Assembly (NCBI GenBank): GCA_018716975.1
Contig: DVJE01000001.1
Span: 106,893 to 170,892, forward strand
Length of the DNA stretch: 64,000 nt
Origin: Candidatus Gallacutalibacter stercoravium
Lineage (GTDB): Bacteria; Bacillota; Clostridia; Oscillospirales; Acutalibacteraceae
Reading direction: 5' to 3'
Position numbers and translations under genes: made by a program. The notes below the pieces were generated by a model that had not been told where the DNA came from, did not search any database, and worked only from the letters and a program-made list of their open reading frames with translations. Numbering within the stretch: the first letter of the stretch is position 1; each line of letters starts with the position of its first letter. Shown here in pieces: positions 24,378 through 32,501 of the stretch.

Positions 24378-25895
24378 ATGTATTTGTTAGAATTCCGTCA
24401 TGTTACCCTCACTATGAAAGATACCGGGCGCTGCCTGGTGCGCGATTTTAACTTTGTGCTAAACGGCGGCGATAAGGCCGCCATTATCGGGGAGGAGGGC
24501 GACGGCAAAAGCACTTTGCTGAAATTCGCCCACGACCCCGCCCTCATTGCCCCCTACTGCGACGCACAGGGGGAGGTTTATAAAGGCGGTGCGCGCACCG
24601 CTTATTTGCAGCAGGAATGCCCGCAGCAAGTAAAAGAGCAGCCCATCAGCGCCCTGTTTGGCGACTTGGAGGATTGGTCTTCTCTTTATATCAATGCCGG
24701 CGGATTAGGAGTGGACGTTGATCTCTTTTTCAGCGACCGGCCTTTGGGCACCCTAAGCGGCGGCGAAAACCTAAAGCTGCGCCTATTGTATTTGCTGGCC
24801 CAACAGCCCGACGTGCTGCTGCTGGATGAACCTACCAACGATATCGACCTGCCCACCTTGGAATGGATGGAGCGGCTGATCCTATCGTTGCGCCAACCGG
24901 TGCTTTATGTTTCGCATGACGAAACCTTGCTGGAACGCACCGCCGGCACCATTGTGCACTTAGAGCAGGTGCGGCGCAAAACCTTGCCCCGCTGGACAGT
25001 GGAGCGCACTGGGTATGCCAGCTATGTGGCGCGGCGCTTGGCGGCGCTGGAAAAGCAGGAGCAGATAGCCCGCAAGGAACAATCAGAGCACCAGGCCAAA
25101 GAGGAACGTTGGCAGCAAATTTACAACAAGGTAAACCACCAGCTTTCCACCATTTCCCGGCAGGATCCCCACGGCGGGCGGCTGCTAAAGAAAAAAATGG
25201 CCAGCGTCAAAGCCCAGGGGCGGCGCATTGAAAAAGAAGGCCAAAACTTAACCCAAATTCCCGACGTGGAAGACGCGGTGGATTTTCTTTTTGAAGAGGT
25301 AACCTTGCCCCGCGGCAAACGAATATTGGAGCTTGACCTGCCCGAGCTAAAGATCCAAGGCCGTCTGCTGGCGCGCCAAGTATCGTTAAGCGTTACCGGC
25401 CCGGTTCACGTGGGCATCACCGGGGCCAACGGCGTGGGCAAAAGCACCCTGCTGCGTTATTTGGCAAAGGAGCTTGTGCCCCGCAAAGACATCCGCACGG
25501 GAGTTATGCCGCAAAACTATGAAGAAATCCTCTCTGGCGGCGTTACGCCCGTACAGCTGTTGGCCCCCGATGGAGATAAAGCCAGCCTAACCCAGGCGCG
25601 CACCTATTTGGGCTGCATGCGATACACCCATGAAGAAATGACGCGCCCCGCCTCTGAACTATCCGGCGGGCAAAAGGCCAAGTTGCTGATTCTATCGCTC
25701 ATTTTGGGGCGGTACAATGTTTTGCTGCTGGATGAGCCCACCCGCAATTTCAGTCCCCTATCTAACCCCGTGTTGCGCCAGGCGTTGGATCAATACGGCG
25801 GCGCGTGGCTGGCGGTTACCCACGATCGCAAGTTATTGGAAATCTGTCACGAAGTGTATGAACTGGGCGAAAACGGCCTAACACGGGTACGATAG
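24378..25895 (+). CDS. ABC-F ribosomal protection protein (antibiotic resistance type)
   Basis: A soluble tandem-ATPase of 505 aa with no membrane domain. First domain: Walker A GEEGDGKST, signature LSGGENLKLR, Walker B LLLDEPTNDID. Second: Walker A GANGVGKST, signature LSGGQKAKL, Walker B LLLDEPTRNFSPLSNP. A lysine/glutamine-rich helical linker (about 205-310) would reach toward the ribosomal peptidyl-transferase centre. DEPTRNFSPLS is characteristic of Lsa/Vga/Cpl-like proteins giving lincosamide, streptogramin A and pleuromutilin resistance. The ribosome site AAAGGAG fits TTG at 24384 better than the ATG at 24378. The attenuator leader supports drug induction. Confidence 0.88.
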   Translation: MYLLEFRHVTLTMKDTGRCLVRDFNFVLNGGDKAAIIGEEGDGKSTLLKFAHDPALIAPYCDAQGEVYKGGARTAYLQQECPQQVKEQPISALFGDLEDWSSLYINAGGLGVDVDLFFSDRPLGTLSGGENLKLRLLYLLAQQPDVLLLDEPTNDIDLPTLEWMERLILSLRQPVLYVSHDETLLERTAGTIVHLEQVRRKTLPRWTVERTGYASYVARRLAALEKQEQIARKEQSEHQAKEERWQQIYNKVNHQLSTISRQDPHGGRLLKKKMASVKAQGRRIEKEGQNLTQIPDVEDAVDFLFEEVTLPRGKRILELDLPELKIQGRLLARQVSLSVTGPVHVGITGANGVGKSTLLRYLAKELVPRKDIRTGVMPQNYEEILSGGVTPVQLLAPDGDKASLTQARTYLGCMRYTHEEMTRPASELSGGQKAKLLILSLILGRYNVLLLDEPTRNFSPLSNPVLRQALDQYGGAWLAVTHDRKLLEICHEVYELGENGLTRVR

Positions 25896-25956
25896 GCCGC
25901 GCCCCAAACCGTGTTCATCCCATCATCTGAAGAAAATCATAAATGGAGGGAATCGT

Positions 25957-26538
25957 GTGGCACACAGCCCTGCAAGCCCTGCTTTCTGGCAGGATATCGC
26001 GCAGCTTAAACCCACCCAGCTTTATTTATCCCGGCAAAAAGTAGATAGGGTCAACAGCTGGTTTCACCCGTCACTGCAAAATTTTACGCCAGTTTCGGTG
26101 CGGGACTTTTTAGGCGGCGGCACGCTGTATCTTACCGATGGCCACTCCCGTGCCTATGTGGCGTGGCGATCGGGCTGCAGGCTGGTGCCCTGCGTTTATG
26201 ACAACAGCGAAATTGTGACAAATCCCCTTGGCCAGGCGCAATACCGCAATGATATTCAGTGGTGCGAACGGTTTCATATCAGGCACATTTCCCATTTGGC
26301 GGAGCGAATCGTCCCCCCGGCGGATTATGCTGCCCTTTGGCAGGAACGGTGCGAGCGGATGTATCAAATGGAACTTGCCTTGCAAAACGGCGCGCTTCCC
26401 TTGTCTGTGTTTCAGGCAACAAAACAGACGCTGCTAGCACAGGGCTTCTTTTTGTATGGATTTTCACAGGATCTCACCGTTTGCTACTATGAAAACGCGG
26501 CGGGGGAGTTGCTGGAAAGCCCCTTCCCCTTGCCCTGA
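25957..26538 (+). CDS. ParB/Srx-like domain hypothetical protein
   Basis: A 193-aa soluble protein starting at GTG 25957 (GGAGGG six bases upstream), 61 bp after the ABC-F gene and probably cotranscribed. The segment TLYLTDGHSRAYVAWRSGCRLVPCVYD looks like the ParB/sulfiredoxin fold motif (DGHxR followed by a helix and strand), preceded by LKPTQLYLSRQKV, also typical of that fold's N-terminus. The C-terminal part (from about 110) is unassigned. DNA partitioning is unlikely given the context; it may be an NTP-dependent enzyme related to the resistance genes. Function unknown. Confidence 0.55.
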   Translation: MAHSPASPAFWQDIAQLKPTQLYLSRQKVDRVNSWFHPSLQNFTPVSVRDFLGGGTLYLTDGHSRAYVAWRSGCRLVPCVYDNSEIVTNPLGQAQYRNDIQWCERFHIRHISHLAERIVPPADYAALWQERCERMYQMELALQNGALPLSVFQATKQTLLAQGFFLYGFSQDLTVCYYENAAGELLESPFPLP

Positions 26539-26563
26539 CCTTTTGGGGCAGCTAATAGTCCAC

Positions 26564-26629
26564 CCGCCGTAACAATAAAAAAACGATCCATCGCCGGCAG
26601 GATACGGCAGAAAGGAAGTGGTAAACAAA
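26564..26629 (+). repeat. Left direct repeat: degenerate copy of the vat leader
   Basis: CCGCCGTAACAA-TAAAA followed by about 50 bases ending GGCAGAAAGGAAGTGGTAAA match 30445-30545 with five mismatches and one gap in the second block. It lacks the 35-base stretch holding the ribosome site and ATG, and a one-base deletion breaks the frame. It marks the left edge of the AT-rich island. Confidence 0.75.
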
Positions 26630-26725
26630 TATAAAAATCTAAACAGAAATTAGAAATATAACAGTTTGAATAACATTTCATGTGGTTATCTCTGCAGTAA
26701 AAACTGAACCATAGGAGTGAACAAA

Positions 26726-28471
26726 TTGAAAAAAAGTAAAAACAGTTTACTACGTTTTTTAGCTCCGTATGCTTCCAATAAATGGGGCTGGTTAGTTTTA
26801 GGGATAGTGGCTTCATTAATTATTGTTGTATTCAACTTAGTAAGAACAGCCTTTATTGAAAATATAATTAACACGGTAACCGATCCATCATTGGAGTTCA
26901 ACGAATTATACACGCAGATAATCATTTTGCTTGTAGTCGTTGTACTAGGATTAATTGCCAGTTACTTTGAGGTCTATTCCATCAATAAATTTGAAGTGCA
27001 AACGATTCAGCAATTAAAAAATACACTCCATAAGAAAATTTTAGATTTTGATATTTTAGCTGTTGAAAAATCCCACTCAGGCGATATTGCATCGAGTTTA
27101 ACAAACGAAATATCTACTTTGTCCAATTTTTTGCAAAACGATTTGCTTAACATCGTTTCTCAGCCACTTTTGTTCATTTGTGGTTTTCTTTACATGCTGC
27201 ACATCAATATTTTATTAACGTTTTCATGCCTTATTATCGTACCAATTTGCATAATTATCACAAGGAAAATTACAAAAAGTTTAGAAAATTATTCTCGTAA
27301 AAATTTCGATTGTCTAAGTAAGGCAAATGTGGTATCTCAAGATTATGTTAACGGTGTATCTACGGCTAGAGCATTTAATCTTGAAAAAAATATTTGTGAA
27401 AATTACAAGCAGCATTTGGAAAATGCATTGAGCTATCAGAAAAAAATATTTCAAATCAACTCTAAAATGCTACCATTTATTATTATGCTGTATGAACTTC
27501 CCATTATGATCTGCGCTGTTGTGGGAAGTTTGCTTGCCATTAAAGGGAAAATTGAACCCGGAAGTTTGATCGCCTTCATTTACTTATTACGCACTGTTGT
27601 TCAACCGCTTGCCAGTTTGCCCAATCTTGTCGTGTCATATCTGCGTGTCAAAGGAGGCATAAGCCGAATTGTTGATTTGCAATCTTTGGCGGTAGAGAAA
27701 AAGAACCCACTGGGCACCGGTACAATTGATAATCATTTTGAAAACGCTGTGGAATTTAAAAACGTTTCTTTTGGTTATTCGCCGCAGAAAAAAATCATCG
27801 ATGATGTCAGCTTTAAAATACCAAAAGGCGCCAAGGTAGGCTTTGTTGGCCCAAGCGGAGGAGGAAAAAGCACAATAATTAATTTATTGTGTGCTTTCTA
27901 TCCTGAATACGAGGGCAGTATTCGTGTATTAGGAAGAGAGATAAAGGAATGGGATGTTGATGCATTACGAAAAAATATTTCTTATGTTTCCCAAAGGGAC
28001 TATCTATTTTCCGAAAGCATCTACAACAATATACAAATAGGAAATTTGCAAGCAACATCCGAGGAGATTTACGAGGCTGCAAAAAAATCTGCTGCATACC
28101 AATTTATTACCCAAACTTCCAACGGATTTTTCACTAACGTTGGAAGCGGCGGAACGAAGCTATCGGGTGGAGAAACACAAAGAATATCATTTGCCCGTGC
28201 TATTATTAAGCATATGAATATTCTTTTATTGGACGAGGCTACCTCCGCATTAGATCCCAAATCAGAATCTGTGATATTAAAAACGATTCATGAACTCCCC
28301 CAATCTGTTACCAAAGTTATTGTGGCTCACAGATTAAAAACCGTACAAGACGCTGATATGATTTACGTTTTTGATCAGTCCAGAATTGTTGAAAGCGGAA
28401 CACATGAATCTTTGATTAAGCAGAAGGGATTATATTATACGATGTTTCAAAACCAAGAGAATATATCGTGA
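26726..28471 (+). CDS. AT-rich ABC exporter half-transporter 1
   Basis: A half-transporter of about 581 aa: six-helix domain (about 20-310) and ATPase domain with Walker A GPSGGGKST, signature LSGGETQRISFARAI, Walker B LLLDEATSALD and H-loop VAHRLK. The likely start is TTG at 26726 (AGGAG eight bases upstream); the open frame begins at a GTG at 26717 too close to that site. Base composition and codon choice (AAA, ATT, TTA) differ sharply from the GC-rich neighbours, indicating transfer from a low-GC Firmicute. It pairs with the next gene 30 bp downstream. Confidence 0.9.
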   Translation: MKKSKNSLLRFLAPYASNKWGWLVLGIVASLIIVVFNLVRTAFIENIINTVTDPSLEFNELYTQIIILLVVVVLGLIASYFEVYSINKFEVQTIQQLKNTLHKKILDFDILAVEKSHSGDIASSLTNEISTLSNFLQNDLLNIVSQPLLFICGFLYMLHINILLTFSCLIIVPICIIITRKITKSLENYSRKNFDCLSKANVVSQDYVNGVSTARAFNLEKNICENYKQHLENALSYQKKIFQINSKMLPFIIMLYELPIMICAVVGSLLAIKGKIEPGSLIAFIYLLRTVVQPLASLPNLVVSYLRVKGGISRIVDLQSLAVEKKNPLGTGTIDNHFENAVEFKNVSFGYSPQKKIIDDVSFKIPKGAKVGFVGPSGGGKSTIINLLCAFYPEYEGSIRVLGREIKEWDVDALRKNISYVSQRDYLFSESIYNNIQIGNLQATSEEIYEAAKKSAAYQFITQTSNGFFTNVGSGGTKLSGGETQRISFARAIIKHMNILLLDEATSALDPKSESVILKTIHELPQSVTKVIVAHRLKTVQDADMIYVFDQSRIVESGTHESLIKQKGLYYTMFQNQENIS

Positions 28472-28501
28472 AACAGTTAGACACAGCTGAGAGGAATTTT
28501 T

Positions 28502-30232
28502 ATGTTTACAAAAGAAAATTGGTATGAAATAAAACGAGTTATACAAATTATAAATAATAAAAAATTATATATGATTTGTATGTTTATCAGTTGCTTGGCT
28601 TATACATTACACCAAGTGTTATCTGCGCTTGTAAACATGTATATCTTAAACGCCGTTGTAGACCAGGAAATGAGCCAACTGTATACAGCATTTATTTTAC
28701 TGGCAGTTATAATGGTTATTTCCTGCGTGGTAGATCCTATCGTTACATATATTTTTAATTTAAAAATAGGCCAGTCTATCATGCAACTTAGGTTGAATGT
28801 TTTTAAGCATATCGAGAAATTATCCGTATCCTATTTAGAAAAGAAAAAGCCCGGCGATTTGATATCGATAACGACGAATGACATCAACGCTATTAGCACT
28901 TTGTTTGAAAATCAAGTATATAGTTTATTGGTTACAATTCTGTATGGTATCGGTTCGGCTGTCACAATGTTTCTCTTAGATTGGCGGTTTTTTATTATCG
29001 TAATTGTTTTAGGAGCATTTTCAACTATTATTAACACCGTATTTAGTCCAGCGTTTAGAAGAATCGGGGATAGGGTTCAAGCGAAGCTGGCCAATACGAC
29101 ACAACTATCGTTTGATATCATTCTGGGTTTACGTAACATTAAAATTTTCGGCATTAAAGAACGTATCTTTGAAAAGTATACCAAGGCTAACCAAAGCCTC
29201 GTCGATGATGAAATAAAGCGCGGGCGGTATTCCGGCGGGCTTGCTGTGATTAATTTTTTTATATCCGCTATAAACATTTTAGGAGTTCTAGGAATTGGAA
29301 TGTATATGTTCCATTTTGGCACGCTTGAATTGGGGACAATTATTGCCGTAATCAATTTACAAAACGGCATTACTCTTATGTTTCAAAGAGTGGGCCGCTT
29401 TATCGTGTTTATTCAGGGGTCATTGGCGGCATCGACGCGCGTATTTGATCTATTGGAAACACCTGTTGAGGAATTTCCGTCATCCGCGGATATTCAGCTG
29501 AAGAAAAGCGCAGGTCATAGCGTAAAAGGCATTATTGATTTGCGCGATGTTGAATTTGGGTATGATAGCAATAGCCCTGTTATCAATCGGATTTCTTTAG
29601 CAGTACAGAAGGGCGAAAAAGTTGCACTGGTTGGTCCAAGTGGTGGCGGAAAGAGCACGCTTCTTCGCCTCATTATGGGACTTTATCCTATACGGGGCGG
29701 CAGTATTTTTATTGACGGGAACTTATTGTGCGAGGAAACAAAAAATGAGCTACGTGGTAAGCTAGCCTATGTTCCTCAGGATTCCTTTTTATTTGACGAT
29801 ACGATATACAATAATATTCTATTTGGCAGATTAAACGCTACAGAAAACGAAATTATAGAGGCTGCAAAAAAGGCGAATGCACATGATTTTATCATGGCAT
29901 TGCCAGATGGATACCAAACTAGAATCGGAGAGAATGCGTCAAAAATCTCGACTGGACAAAAACAAAGGATTGCGATTGCAAGAGCTTTTTTGCGCGATGC
30001 CCCTGTTATTCTGTTAGACGAACCAACCGCATCCCTTGACTCTATTAATGAAAAGTTGGTAAAGCAGGCTATTAGCACATTGATGGAAGGGAAAACAGCT
30101 ATAATTATAGCGCATCAACTTTCTACCATTCAAAATGTCGATCGTGTTTGCACGATAGAAAACGGCCAGCTTCTTTCCGCTCCATTTGTTCCAAATGATA
30201 ATTCTATTATGGATAATCAAATTGGAGAATGA
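28502..30232 (+). CDS. AT-rich ABC exporter half-transporter 2
   Basis: A 576-aa half-transporter with the six-helix domain and an ATPase domain: Walker A GPSGGGKST, Walker B VILLDEPTASLD, H-loop IAHQLS. Its signature reads ISTGQKQR instead of LSGGQ, a G-to-T change consistent with one degenerate site in a heterodimeric exporter. Start ATG has GAGAGG upstream. Same low-GC codon use as its partner. Lying between a ribosome-protection gene and a streptogramin acetyltransferase, it may export an antibiotic or peptide; substrate not shown. Confidence 0.9.
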   Translation: MFTKENWYEIKRVIQIINNKKLYMICMFISCLAYTLHQVLSALVNMYILNAVVDQEMSQLYTAFILLAVIMVISCVVDPIVTYIFNLKIGQSIMQLRLNVFKHIEKLSVSYLEKKKPGDLISITTNDINAISTLFENQVYSLLVTILYGIGSAVTMFLLDWRFFIIVIVLGAFSTIINTVFSPAFRRIGDRVQAKLANTTQLSFDIILGLRNIKIFGIKERIFEKYTKANQSLVDDEIKRGRYSGGLAVINFFISAINILGVLGIGMYMFHFGTLELGTIIAVINLQNGITLMFQRVGRFIVFIQGSLAASTRVFDLLETPVEEFPSSADIQLKKSAGHSVKGIIDLRDVEFGYDSNSPVINRISLAVQKGEKVALVGPSGGGKSTLLRLIMGLYPIRGGSIFIDGNLLCEETKNELRGKLAYVPQDSFLFDDTIYNNILFGRLNATENEIIEAAKKANAHDFIMALPDGYQTRIGENASKISTGQKQRIAIARAFLRDAPVILLDEPTASLDSINEKLVKQAISTLMEGKTAIIIAHQLSTIQNVDRVCTIENGQLLSAPFVPNDNSIMDNQIGE

Positions 30233-30444
30233 GCCTAAAGAATTTACTCATTCAAAAGCTCCACCAATGATAAAGAGGGCTGTTTAGATTTTGCGCCACT
30301 GGAACGCTAAAACGCAATGAATACGATAAACCACTTTCTATTGCTGAAAGCGTTCAATAGCCACACAGATTCCTGTTGGCGGTAAATCTGGCGGTAATGA
30401 GTAAAAGAGGGCGAAAATCACCGTCTGAAAAAGCCACGCCTACA
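30233..30444. other. Island right-edge spacer
   Basis: About 210 bases where composition shifts from AT-rich back to GC-rich (near 30350). Short open stretches such as KEFTHSKAPPMIKRAV-stop suggest remnants of a coding end brought with the island, but no family is recognised. Confidence 0.3.
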
Positions 30445-30545
30445 CCGCCGTAACAACAAAAGAAATGAGGATACACCATGAAAGAATTACGGAAGATACG
30501 ATCCGTCGCCGTCAAGATGCCGGCAGAAAGGAAGTGGTAAACAAA
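30445..30545 (+). repeat. Right direct repeat: intact vat leader
   Basis: Second, complete copy of the sequence at 26564-26629, containing the leader ORF 30478-30540. Together the copies flank the AT-rich exporter genes. Confidence 0.75.
30478..30540 (+). CDS. Leader peptide of the Vat-like gene (20 aa)
   Basis: MKELRKIRSVAVKMPAERKW, starting six bases after GAGGA and ending 26 bp before the acetyltransferase start. Short, basic and placed directly before a streptogramin-resistance gene, as expected for a drug-sensing leader peptide. A disabled copy occurs upstream of the AT-rich exporter pair. Confidence 0.55.
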   Translation: MKELRKIRSVAVKMPAERKW

Positions 30546-30566
30546 ATTTAAGAAAAGAGGATAAAG

Positions 30567-31274
30567 ATGAATAAAATTCCCGATCCTAACGCAATTTTCC
30601 CCAATGAATATCATACCTCGTGTTTTATTAAAAACGTGGTATCCGCGCCCAACATCATCGTGGGGGATTACACCTATTATGACGACGCCGACGATCCCAC
30701 CGGTTTTGAAAAAAACAACGTGCTGTTTAACTACCCAGAATTTGGCGACCGGCTGATCATCGGCAAATTTTGCGCCATTGCCTGCGGCACCAAATTTATT
30801 ATGGGCCCGGCCAACCACCGTCTGTGCAGTGTTACCACTTACCCCTTTCATGTGTTCGGCGGACTGTGGAGTGAACAGACCCCTGAGCACCTTTCCCAGC
30901 TTCCCTTTAAAGGCGACACTGTAATCGGCAACGATGTGTGGATTGGGCGAGAGAGCGTCATTCTGCCTGGGGTTAAAATCGGCGACGGCTCTATTGTGGC
31001 CGCCTATTCGGTGGTAAGCAAGGATGTGCCGCCCTATACCGTTGTGGGGGGCAACCCCGCCCGGTTTATAAAAAAGCGCTTTGACGACGATTTAACCACA
31101 CTGCTGCTTGACCTGAAATGGTGGGATTTAGACGCGCAAGAACTGGTGCAGATTCTGCCCTTACTGTGCAGCCCCGATTTACCGGCGGTAACACAAGAGT
31201 TACGTTCTTTTTTGCAACAACGGCAGCACGCCAACCATAAAAATACCACGCGGAGCAAACAACTAGAAGCATAA
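30567..31274 (+). CDS. vat: Vat-like streptogramin A acetyltransferase
   Basis: A 235-aa left-handed beta-helix acyltransferase of the xenobiotic (Vat/Cat-B) family, using acetyl-CoA to acetylate drugs. The Vat pattern is clear: [12 protein letters not shown], then [22 protein letters not shown] with the catalytic histidine at His84, and hexapeptide repeats ([38 protein letters not shown]). The substrate is probably a streptogramin A drug, but xenobiotic acyltransferases vary. The tail (from about 205) is lysine/histidine-rich. GC-rich codon use differs from the adjacent exporter pair. It ends in an intrinsic terminator. Confidence 0.88.
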   Translation: MNKIPDPNAIFPNEYHTSCFIKNVVSAPNIIVGDYTYYDDADDPTGFEKNNVLFNYPEFGDRLIIGKFCAIACGTKFIMGPANHRLCSVTTYPFHVFGGLWSEQTPEHLSQLPFKGDTVIGNDVWIGRESVILPGVKIGDGSIVAAYSVVSKDVPPYTVVGGNPARFIKKRFDDDLTTLLLDLKWWDLDAQELVQILPLLCSPDLPAVTQELRSFLQQRQHANHKNTTRSKQLEA

Positions 31275-31294
31275 AGGCCATAGCCGCCAAAAAT

Positions 31295-31346
31295 AATCGA
31301 AAGCAGATCTCTCGCTTAGGAGGCAAGAGATCTGCTTTCGATTTTT
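31295..31346. terminator. Terminator after vat
   Basis: A perfect 18-bp stem, AATCGAAAGCAGATCTCT (31295-31312) with its complement at 31326-31343, ending in a T-run on the plus strand. It closes the resistance region; convergent with the methyltransferase gene. Confidence 0.9.
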
Positions 31347-31507
31347 CGCCGGTTGGTTTATCAAAACTTTTGCTCGCACAATGCAATGTTGCCGCCTTGA
31401 TAAGCCATAGCGGCATAGGGGGCTTGCCGGCCGGTATTTCTATATGGGAGCTTCATTCCCGCCGGGCGTATAACTGCAAGGGCCCACATCCAATCAATCC
31501 ATATTAT

Positions 31508-32296
31508 TTATTTCTTTTTCTTGCAAATGTAAAGCAAATGGCTTGAGCTTCCAAGCAGTTCCCGTTTCTCGCAAGTGGCCAAATGATACTTTGCAAATAA
31601 ATCAAACTCCTCGTCCGTCATACGAAAATCGCTTCGCATTTCCGCCTGCTGAAGCATTGTATCCGCTGCGGCCAAAGCGATTGGAGCAACGTTTTTCTCT
31701 TGAAACAGTGCTTCAAATTCGGCGATATCATACCCCGTAAAACATTGCTCTTCAAAATGCTTCACATGATAATCGCTTGTAAAATTCTCCTCTATACCAT
31801 GAAAAAGCTGCCCGTTCAAATAATCAAACAAAATAGCGTACACAGACAGAAACGCCACCAAAATAACCCCGTCGTTTTTTGTTACTCTAATTGCTTCGTC
31901 CAACGCTCTATGCACATCTTTTTCGTCATAAAGATGATACAGCGGCCCGAAAACCAACGTTATATCAAACGTACCGTCCGCAAATCTTCCAAGATCCAGC
32001 GCATCCCCCTGAAAAGCTTGCATATTATCAAGAGCTTTGCCGTTGCTTTTTAGCGTTTTAAGATTATTCTCCACCAGTTCCACTGCAGTCACTTCATACC
32101 CCGCTTTTGCAAGAGCAATGGAATACCGGCCGGTACCGGCGCCCACCTCCAGTATCTTGTCCCCCTTTTTGGCAAAACGCCGGATATAGTTCATCGTGGT
32201 GATATACTCCAGCTGCCCATGCCTGCTCCTGCTCAGTCGCGTATCTTCGTCTATTCCATTGTAAATCTTGTTGAGTATTTCTACCCTTTTGCTCAT
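31508..32296 (-). CDS. Class I SAM-dependent methyltransferase
   Basis: A 262-aa methyltransferase with motif I ILEVGAGTGRYSIALAKAGYEVTAVEL (about residues 48-75), motif II FDITLVFGPLYHLYD and motif III VILVAFLSVYA. The start MSKRVEILNK at 32296 has AAAGGAGGAG upstream; the frame is open further but without a ribosome site. Substrate unknown. The conserved opening YNGIDEDTRLSRSRHGQLEY suggests a small-molecule methyltransferase widespread in Clostridia. Convergent with the vat gene; no operon partner visible. Confidence 0.85.
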   Translation of the reverse strand: MSKRVEILNKIYNGIDEDTRLSRSRHGQLEYITTMNYIRRFAKKGDKILEVGAGTGRYSIALAKAGYEVTAVELVENNLKTLKSNGKALDNMQAFQGDALDLGRFADGTFDITLVFGPLYHLYDEKDVHRALDEAIRVTKNDGVILVAFLSVYAILFDYLNGQLFHGIEENFTSDYHVKHFEEQCFTGYDIAEFEALFQEKNVAPIALAAADTMLQQAEMRSDFRMTDEEFDLFAKYHLATCEKRELLGSSSHLLYICKKKK

Positions 32297-32420
32297 ATGG
32301 TCTCCTCCTTTGCGCATCATTCCTTTTTCCAACACGCGGAGATGGAAAACAAGAAAGCCTGCCGCCTGCACAAAGCAACGGCTAAAGGGAGCTAACAGCT
32401 TTCTCGCCGTTTTTCGGCAT

Positions 32421-32456
32421 ACAAAAAAACAGCGTGCCCCCACGAGGAGGGCACGC
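32421..32456 (-). terminator. Terminator of the Gfo/Idh gene
   Basis: GCGTGCCC (32432-32439) pairs with GGGCACGC (32449-32456); on the minus strand it is followed by GTTTTTTTGT. Confidence 0.85.
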
Positions 32457-32501
32457 GAACTTGACATATTTTCGATATGCAGCTTAGCTGCAAATACAAA
32501 A

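Noticed and set aside
30233..30444. Transposon remnant at the right edge of the AT-rich island
   Set aside because: Only short stop-interrupted frames without recognised transposase motifs or terminal repeats; kept only as an unassigned spacer.
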